Assembly: GCA_004556965.1 (NCBI GenBank)
Contig: SFFE01000005.1
Span: 1 to 64,000 of the forward strand
DNA from: Clostridiales bacterium
Lineage (GTDB): Bacteria > Bacillota > Clostridia > Oscillospirales > Oscillospiraceae
Reading direction: 5' to 3'
DNA length: 64,000 bases
Positions within the stretch are counted from its first letter, which is position 1; each line of letters opens with the position of its first letter. Shown in pieces: positions 6,983 through 13,400 of this stretch. The position numbers were made by a program, and so were the translations under genes. Below the pieces are notes generated by a model. It saw only the letters and a program-made list of their open reading frames with translations. It made no database searches and had not been told where the DNA came from.

Positions 6983-7408
6983 TTATTGCAGAAAATCGTT
7001 ATTGTCCAAACAGCGCCGGTATATCTCCTTGATCCGGTCACTGGTCAGCTCGGTCACGTTGTTCTCAAAGTATTTGTGATCTCCGCAGTATCGCTCATAG
7101 AACGCAATATCGCGGAGCGTTTGGTCGAAATGGTCTTTGGTATGGCGCTCGCCATGGAGGCATTCGTCGCCGAAGCGTAGAATACGCGCCCGACAGTTGA
7201 CTGCCTTTTCTTCGAGCATGCTCGATTGTACGCCCTGCAGTTCCTTTTCGAGCTTGCCGACCTTTTCCAGCACTTCACTGTTGATGGCGCGACCAATGGC
7301 TTTGGCAATAGCTGACCAGGGGTTAACCTTGACTGGGGCAATCTGAATAATCGTCAGCAGAACGAGCAAGGCTCCGCCCCCGTCCACCAGAATTTCTTTA
7401 AGTTCCAC
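6983..7408 (-). CDS. Membrane-anchored coiled-coil phage protein of the lysis cassette
   Basis: 141 residues: a short hydrophobic segment at about 8-25 (GGGALLVLLTIIQIAPVKVN), a coiled coil at about 45-70 (EVLEKVGKLEKELQGVQSSM) and a helical C-terminus ending CLDNNDFLQ. Proteins of this build are common beside holins in Clostridia phages. It starts inside the preceding zinc-ribbon gene (11-bp overlap). Role unknown. Confidence 0.75.
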   Translation of the reverse strand: MELKEILVDGGGALLVLLTIIQIAPVKVNPWSAIAKAIGRAINSEVLEKVGKLEKELQGVQSSMLEEKAVNCRARILRFGDECLHGERHTKDHFDQTLRDIAFYERYCGDHKYFENNVTELTSDRIKEIYRRCLDNNDFLQ

Positions 7409-7520
7409 CGGGCTCGCCCCCTTTCTGCCATGCGCTTTCGTTTACCTTTGCTTCGCAGATTGGGCATACCATCCGGCCTTCCGGCACAGGCGCACCACAG
7501 CAAACACAATAGTCAGCCAA
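7398..7520 (-). CDS. Small zinc-ribbon protein with TTG start
   Basis: 40 residues: MADYCVCCGAPVPEGRMVCP with a second CxxC, a classic one-knuckle zinc ribbon. No ATG fits; TTG at 7520-7518 lies 8 nt after AGGGGGG, and gives the usual length for this phage family. A longer reading from 7628 would run through a terminator and is rejected. It heads the lysis cassette downstream of the DGR. Confidence 0.65.
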   Translation of the reverse strand: MADYCVCCGAPVPEGRMVCPICEAKVNESAWQKGGEPGGT

Positions 7521-7548
7521 GTGATCATCCCCCCTAGGTATTAAAATT

Positions 7549-7611
7549 TCCCCAAGGTTAATCCTTGGGGATCTGGAAAATAAAAAGAGAGCTGCACCGC
7601 AGCCCTCTTTT
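7549..7611 (-). terminator. Tandem hairpins ending the DGR transcript
   Basis: The first hairpin in the minus direction (arms about 7583-7594 and 7599-7611) is followed by TTTTTATTTT; a second perfect stem CCCCAAGG/CCTTGGGG (7550-7557, 7563-7570) follows. They separate RT and its small companion from the lysis cassette, which may then have its own promoter. Confidence 0.75.
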
Positions 7612-7798
7612 ATTTTTTGTCCGGCCATTCATCAGCGCCGAGAATGTCCGAGTATTCGTGCTCCGCGCCGTCCATCATCTGACGTTCGGCGTCCGACAGG
7701 CAGCGTGCCTGCTCCAATTCCATCACGAGATGGCGAATGATGCCCGCTTGTTTCTCAATCAGCGCACAGAGCATTTCGATTATTTGCAGGTTCGACAT
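7610..7798 (-). CDS. Small helical phage protein after the RT gene
   Basis: 62 residues, start MSNLQIIEMLCALIEKQAGI, all-helical with a heptad-like pattern and an acidic end. It has an AAGGAGC site and lies 15 nt after the RT stop. Similar short proteins are common near phage lysis genes; function unknown. Confidence 0.65.
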   Translation of the reverse strand: MSNLQIIEMLCALIEKQAGIIRHLVMELEQARCLSDAERQMMDGAEHEYSDILGADEWPDKK

Positions 7799-7813
7799 AG
7801 CAGTCCGCTCCTT

Positions 7814-8965
7814 TTATGCCGCGGCTTTGCCACCAATGAACAGCCGAGCAAACAGTGCTTCCATCTCGTTGATCGTGCGGTAAGCGCAAAAGCGTCGCGC
7901 GTGACTTCTCCACGACTGGAAGCAGTTCCACGCATCCCGAAGCGTGATGATTCCTTTGGCAAACAGTCCGTGTAATCTCTTTAGTCTCCTTCGTTGCCGG
8001 ACTACGCTGGACCGGTGAAGTTTCCTGATAATTTTGCCCGTCTTTTTGACAAACACGCGAACCTTTAGCCACGTGAACCCATGCGTGAGTTTGACGATCT
8101 GCGTCTTTCGCTCAGATAAGATCAAACCGATTTCTCGGCACTTGTCCCGAATCATCTGCTTGCAGTGCTCAAGGTAGTGCTTGCTCTCGTGGATCAGATA
8201 AAAGTCATCCATATACCGCCCATACCCCTTGATGTGCAGCACGTCCTTGATGTATCGATCAATGGAGTCCGCCACAGCGGGCGCGAGTATTTGACTGATC
8301 TGGCTGCCGAGCCCCAGCCCACGGCGCTGCTCAAACGGCTTATCCGGGTCAAACTGCCGGATCAACTCTTCTGCCATGCCGATCAGACGTAGATCGCTGA
8401 ACCGCTTATGCAGAATCCGGTCAACGACCCAGTGTATGATCGAATCGAAGAATGACGTGAAATCGCAGAGCAGGATATATCCGGCGGAACCATTCTTCCG
8501 AATGTGACGCTGAAGGTGGCACATCATACGATTGACCGCAAAGTCATAGCCCTTCCCTTTCGCGCTCGCGCCGTTGTCGTAGATAAAGCTGCCTGCAACG
8601 CGCGGGATGATCGCATTCTCGCAAAGGCATTTTTGCACCACGCGCTCGCTGATGATGGTGCTGCGGATATGCCTCTTTTTACCGCGCTCGAAGATGTCAA
8701 ACTCGAAAAACGCCGGGCTTCTGTACGCCCCTTTTTGAAGCTTTTCCCACGTTTTGTAGACGTTCACCGGCGCCTGCGTGATATACTTCTGTACACTGCT
8801 TTTCCAAGAGACGTTCCGCCTGCATTGCTGGTATGCGCGGTATAGATTGCCGTAGGAAAAAACTTGGTCATAAGAATCCGAATGTTTTTCGCGGGCGGCC
8901 TTGGCTGCCGCTCTTGCCGCTTTGCGGCGTTGGTATCTTTTCTCGTGTCTTTCCGCGCTGTTCAT
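7814..8965 (-). CDS. DGR reverse transcriptase
   Basis: 383 residues, the usual DGR RT length, with no maturase or endonuclease domain. Motif A LLCDFTSFFDSI (Asp168) and motif C GRYMDDFYL (Asp253, Asp254) give the catalytic triad; residues 215-228 carry the GLGLGSQISQILA block typical of retroelement RT motif B/4. A basic N-terminal stretch (KRYQRRKAARAAAK) and a basic thumb (VVRQRRRLKRLHG) would hold RNA. It copies the TR transcript into cDNA with errors at adenines, and the cDNA replaces the VR in the tail gene. Start ATG 8965 has a weak site. Family is firm because TR, VR and avd lie alongside. Confidence 0.95.
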   Translation of the reverse strand: MNSAERHEKRYQRRKAARAAAKAAREKHSDSYDQVFSYGNLYRAYQQCRRNVSWKSSVQKYITQAPVNVYKTWEKLQKGAYRSPAFFEFDIFERGKKRHIRSTIISERVVQKCLCENAIIPRVAGSFIYDNGASAKGKGYDFAVNRMMCHLQRHIRKNGSAGYILLCDFTSFFDSIIHWVVDRILHKRFSDLRLIGMAEELIRQFDPDKPFEQRRGLGLGSQISQILAPAVADSIDRYIKDVLHIKGYGRYMDDFYLIHESKHYLEHCKQMIRDKCREIGLILSERKTQIVKLTHGFTWLKVRVFVKKTGKIIRKLHRSSVVRQRRRLKRLHGLFAKGIITLRDAWNCFQSWRSHARRFCAYRTINEMEALFARLFIGGKAAA

Positions 8966-9194
8966 GTTCGCCTGTCCCGTATGATAATTTAGATGGTTGC
9001 AGTAATCACATAAAGCGGCCGGGCATGAAACGGCACATCACCATCAAGCACCGCCATGCAAGGAGCGTCCGCCCGCGCTTATCGGGGCATATATTTACCC
9101 TTTCGGGATGGTTGCATTCTCCTTCTCTCCCCTTGATTCTCGATTCGCCACAATCATCGGGTTACTACATCCGCCAAGGAGAAGCCATAAGAAG
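8966..9194 (-). other. Spacer between TR and RT gene
   Basis: About 230 nt without a supported gene. In characterised DGRs the RNA just downstream of the TR is needed to prime cDNA synthesis and bind RT-Avd, so this spacer is probably functional RNA; I could not derive a structure by eye. Confidence 0.5.
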
Positions 9195-9322
9195 AGAAGC
9201 CGAAGGACACGCCATACGCGTTCGTCGCGTTGTTGCTGTTCGCGGAGCCGCCGGTATTCACGTTCCTGAAGTTCGTCGAGGACGACGAGTCGGGAGAGCG
9301 CAACCACCAGTTCGCAGCAGCG
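9195..9322 (-). repeat. DGR template repeat (TR)
   Basis: 128 bp aligning without gaps to 10506-10633 with 118 identities. Read in the frame of the target gene it would encode a segment containing WWLRSPDSSSSTNFRNVNT with AAC codons at each varied site. Eight of ten differences are A in the TR and G, T or C in the VR; the other two (9245, 9246) are in one codon. The TR starts 31 nt after the avd stop and is non-coding itself. Confidence 0.95.
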
Positions 9323-9352
9323 ATAATTTACAGAATGCAACCAAGTCTATGA

Positions 9353-9757
9353 TCAAGGGAGCCTCGAATACCGGCGCTTGTCAGATTCCAAAACTCCGTT
9401 AATCAACGTAATTTCATTCGCGCAAAGAGCAGACCACGTCTTAAGGATTTTCACATCAAACTCGCACACTTCAAAAGCGACTTCAATTTGGGCAATCATG
9501 CTGTCGAGCTTCCCTCTCGCCAGCAGAAGAAAGTCTCTGCGCATTTCGTACTCATGTTGGTTCGTTGGGTACAGGTTATTCGCCCTTTTCACATTCTCGT
9601 GGATGTAGCGAGCGTCGGCAATCAGCGGATAGCCGGTACTCTGCTTTCTCCGGTTTGGGAAATTATCCACGCGCTCTATGGTAAATATCTGCAAACGGCG
9701 TGCGTTCATGATAAATTCCAGTGACGAAGTCTGTCTCTGGCTTCTTGGCACAGACAT
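9353..9757 (-). CDS. avd: Avd-like DGR accessory variability protein
   Basis: 134 residues, rich in basic residues and built of long helices (ADARYIHENVKRANNLYP, FLLLARGKLDSMIAQIEVAF, LKTWSALCANEITLINGVLE), consistent with the four-helix bundle of Avd, which forms a basic pentamer that binds RT and TR RNA. Length and place (between target gene and TR) match known loci. ATG 9757 is chosen because AAGGAG precedes it; longer starts lack a site. The assignment rests on context and helix pattern, since Avd sequences are poorly conserved. Confidence 0.82.
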   Translation of the reverse strand: MSVPRSQRQTSSLEFIMNARRLQIFTIERVDNFPNRRKQSTGYPLIADARYIHENVKRANNLYPTNQHEYEMRRDFLLLARGKLDSMIAQIEVAFEVCEFDVKILKTWSALCANEITLINGVLESDKRRYSRLP

Positions 9758-9835
9758 ACGCACCAACTCCTTTCCGCGCATTATAGCACTCCGAGAACAG
9801 CAGAGTGCAATTTCGTAATAAAACAACGGAATCCG

Positions 9836-9967
9836 TTATTCCGCTGCCAGATCACCGCAGCCGGAGTCCTCCAGAAGCTCGCGCACCTGCGCTTTCAGCA
9901 GCTTCGGCACCTGCGCAAATGTCTTTTTCCCCAGCATGATCTGCTGCGCCCAAAGCATAGCCATCAT
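9836..9967 (-). CDS. CD1375-like small phage protein
   Basis: 43 residues: LWAQQIMLGKKTFAQVPKLL then VRELLEDSGCGDLAAE, the compact pattern of CD1375-type proteins found just after tail fibre genes in Clostridia phages. ATG 9967 follows AAGGAGG by 8 nt. Function unknown; possibly a tail-module chaperone. Confidence 0.65.
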   Translation of the reverse strand: MMAMLWAQQIMLGKKTFAQVPKLLKAQVRELLEDSGCGDLAAE

Positions 9968-10007
9968 CGTCTCGCCCTCCTTTCCGAAAAGAATTGTATA
10001 GATGATT

Positions 10008-10421
10008 TTACTCACCGGCATACACAACCTCCGACATTTCCAGCAAACAGTCCGTCAGCATGGCATTCTGCGCTTCTAACTCCTGTACGCGCGCCGTCAG
10101 CTCTGCACGGGTGAGGATTTTCTCCTCCGGCGTGTCCGGCGGAAGCTCCGGTGTGTCGTCCTCGGTGTCCGGTACATCCCGGATCAGCTCGTCGTACTCC
10201 GTCCCGTAAATCTGGTATGCCGTGCTGCACCCGTCGATTCCGATGGGCGCTTTCCCGTCCAACTGGTAGATCACCGTCCCGTCCTTGGATACGATCCCCT
10301 GCGCAAACGCCTCGTCGCAGAGGACGATGGCGCCATTGCTCTGGCGGCGGACATACTGCGGCCGTTCGTGCGCCTCCGCCGCAATCAGCGTTTCACCGTC
10401 CATTACCTTGATCCATATCAT
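10008..10421 (-). CDS. Phage tail-end accessory protein
   Basis: 137 residues: a beta-rich N-terminal part (MIWIKVMDGETLIAAEAHER..) and a C-terminal coiled coil (TRAELTARVQELEAQNAMLT) separated by an acidic Pro/Thr linker. Good site GGGAGG before ATG 10421. Lying directly after the receptor-binding gene, it may be a fibre assembly factor or a minor fibre part; no family was recognised with confidence. Confidence 0.65.
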   Translation of the reverse strand: MIWIKVMDGETLIAAEAHERPQYVRRQSNGAIVLCDEAFAQGIVSKDGTVIYQLDGKAPIGIDGCSTAYQIYGTEYDELIRDVPDTEDDTPELPPDTPEEKILTRAELTARVQELEAQNAMLTDCLLEMSEVVYAGE

Positions 10422-10445
10422 TTTTCATTCCTCCCTTTCTCACAT

Positions 10446-10470
10446 ATCTCGCCCCACAAGGGGGCGAGAT
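10446..10470. promoter_or_regulatory. Hairpin just downstream of the VR
   Basis: Perfect 10-bp stem ATCTCGCCCC (10446-10455) with 10461-10470 and a 5-nt loop, 35 bp past the VR end and 15 bp past the target stop codon. There is no T-run, so it is a poor terminator. DGR targets such as BPP-1 mtd have a similar hairpin beyond the VR that promotes retrohoming; that role is proposed here by analogy. Confidence 0.65.
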
Positions 10471-10485
10471 TTTGAGATACGCGGC

Positions 10486-13400
10486 TTACGCCGCAGATCC
10501 AATGCAGAAGCCGAAGGACACGCCATACGCGTTCGTCGCGCCGAGGCTGTACGCGTTGCCGCCGGTATTCACGTACCTGAAGCCCGTCGAGGACGACGAG
10601 TCGGGAGAGCGCAACCACCAGTTCGCAGCAGCGCCGGCACCATTGTAGTATTTCTTAACTCTTGCATTGTCACTGTTGTATATCTTTAGCTGCACTTCGT
10701 CCGCTCCTGCCGCGACCTCATTGACGTATGGAACGTCATCTTTGAAAAGACCGATCTCCGCTAGGCTGCGGAGAAACAGTTTGTCGACGCTGGACACGAT
10801 ATTCGCAGATGTTCCGCCGGCGCTGGACAATACCTGGGCTGGCTCAATGACGCCCTTCCACTTCTTCGGCAGGGCCGAAAACACCGTATTATTCAGCCAA
10901 TCGCGGATCGTCATGGCCGCGTAACCGCCAACGTTGGAACTTGAATCGTTGATTGCATGACCCGCGTTCATCAAACCGACCATGCCCCAGAACGTTCTTG
11001 TGAAGCCATTCCCGTCCGCCTGCTTAAAGTGCCTGAACGCCTCAAGCTGCATCACAATCTCTGTATCGGCGAACACAGCCGTATTGAGGACAATCTTGAT
11101 TTTATCGCCGATCTGGAAGTATGTTCTCGCAAGCGGGTCACCGGCATCGTCATCCGTGACGATCAGGTACCAAAATTCCTCGAACGTATAGGCGCTGTTG
11201 TCTGCCGGGTCGTCGGAATAAAGGTAGTCATAGGTTTCCGGATATGCGCTTGGCGCTTTAGGGGCATAAAAGACAGCATACGCCTTAATATCACACTGCA
11301 CATTCGTCGTCAGCTTGTCCCATCCGCCCCAAATCTTTCCCTCTGGCGGTTCGAGATCGCTGCCGGTGTATTCCACGTTTCCGAATGCATCAGTGGTCGT
11401 TTTTTGTAAGAGCTCCTCGTCATTCCAAAATTCGACCGTATACCGGCGCACTTGCGTAGAAAACTGCGCCGTCACTACGAGATCGGACGTAACGCAGGAG
11501 AAGTCCTTATCCCAGCCGGAGAACGAGTAGGTATTTCCAATCGTCGGTTCTTTTGTAGGCACAGGTGCGCGACCGGACTTCACAGGATCGCTTGCTGCCT
11601 CACCGTGGCGCACCGTCTGGCTCTCAATCGTGCCGCTGTCGTCCACAAACAGGACTGTGTGCGCCTCCACGATGGAGCCATACGTAACAGCCAAATCCGG
11701 GAATGACGTGTTGATTGCGCTGAGCTCATCCTCCGTAATCACGTTGATGTAAGCAGCACCGGTCAGTACAAAGCTGCTGACCGCGCTTCCGTCTGCCGCA
11801 ATGCCGCTTTTCCCGACCAGGCGCATAACCGCGTCCGCATTTGCGAGCGACCAGTCAACTCCAGTCAAACGGCCGCTTGCAATGGCGGTCGCCTGCTCGA
11901 TCAGCGTCTGCGTGTCGATTCCAAGGCACTCCTCCACCCAGATGCGTTCCAAGGCGGTGCCGGACATCTCAAATATCTCAATTCCGCTCAGGCGCTTTGC
12001 TGTGAGGCTGCGGACTTCCGGGAGCTGCGCAACACGCAGCGGGCAGCCGTCCGCGAAGGTCACGCCGGTAATGCCGCTGTTCGTCGCGTAGAATTCCTCC
12101 AGCGACACGAGGACGGACAAATCCACCGCCTGCGTGAGATTGGTGAGTCCGCGCAGGTCGATATAGGACAGCATCGTGTTCGCGCCAAAGGTAAGAGCCG
12201 TAAGGTTGTTGTTCTGGTAGCCAGACTCTCCAGAACCGATCGGGAGCGTCTGCATGCGCTGCGCTGCTGAAAGATCAATAAACTTGCTGCGCAGCTTGGC
12301 CAGCGATCCGAGCTTTGTGAGGTGCGACGCGGCAAAGATATACGTCTCAAGGTCGTTCATGCTTGCTGCCGGGCACTGCATCGTGTATGTGACGCCACGC
12401 TTTGCGCGCATCCGCGCGCGGCCTGCGTTGCCGTACATGACGTTGATGTACAGGTCAGAGTATGGCGTCACGTCAATGTTGCCCTCTTCCGCCGAGGCGG
12501 TTGTGACGCGCATGGAAATGGCGTTGGAACGGTCGGTCGTGTCGAGGTACTTGGAGTCAAAATAGATCTCCTGATACGTCTCAAACTGCTCGCGCTGATC
12601 CTCTTTGGTACCGAGCATCATCGGGAGGTAGCGTGCGGAATTCTTCTGGAGCAGAGGTTCTACATACTTGTTGTACATGTCCTCGATCACGAGCGCTTCC
12701 GGGCGCGCCGCCTGATACGCCTTTGCCTTGGATAGGAACCGGCTTGCGCTCCACGCGCCGGAACCTTTCAGGCTGCGGTACATCTCGGCAAGCTCGTCCG
12801 CAAGGAGGTCGCGCACATTGCACCAGAGCGTAGAGTCCGCCGCGTTAAATACGTCGCTGTCGCCGATTTTGTCCGTGTCCTCCAATCCACACGTAAAGGT
12901 CAGGCCGCCGGAGTTATCGTTGCCCTCCGCCGTGTCGTTGTCGTAGTCGCAGCGGAAGTTCCAGCGGTAGCCATCCGCTTCCGCGTCGTATTCATAAGAA
13001 ACGAAGGTATTCTTCGCGCGATTGTCAACCATACAACGTCGTTCCGTAAAGAGGTAGTGGAACAGCAGAGAGTTCACGCTGAAATAGTCTCCTACCTCAG
13101 CCTTGAACTTTGCCGCGCGGTATTCCGCTGTGTCATTGGCGTACGATACGCCATCATAGATCACAGGCGTGATCACTGCTCCGGTCGCGAGATCGCGCGT
13201 CGTGGATACGACCCACGCCTGCATTTCACGGAACGCGGCTTTCATCTCGTCCGTTGGGTTCTTAGGAAACCGGAATTCAAAGTTCCCGTCGCCGTCAAAC
13301 TGTTCCGCCGAGAGGTCGTCAGACCGGAATCGGCACTGCTCATTGTTGTTGTTCAGGATTTCCACGCAGCACTGCAGCGGGTACTTCTCGTTGTCCTGGC

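Noticed and set aside
7521..7628. N-terminal extension of the zinc-ribbon gene to 7628
   Set aside because: The extension would be translated from inside a terminator and leaves a non-family leader; TTG 7520 with AGGGGGG fits better.
7814..8965. Group II intron or retron reverse transcriptase
   Set aside because: No intron ends, no maturase domain and no msr/msd-like structure; the TR/VR pair with adenine-biased differences and the avd-like gene settle it as a DGR.
10446..10470. Transcription terminator after the DGR target gene
   Set aside because: No T-run on the minus-strand exit, and co-directional tail genes follow within 25 nt.
9195..10633. Simple gene-end duplication instead of TR/VR
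   Set aside because: Differences are concentrated in AAC codons of one copy, eight of ten at adenines, and the other copy is not translated; a duplication would diverge at random bases.
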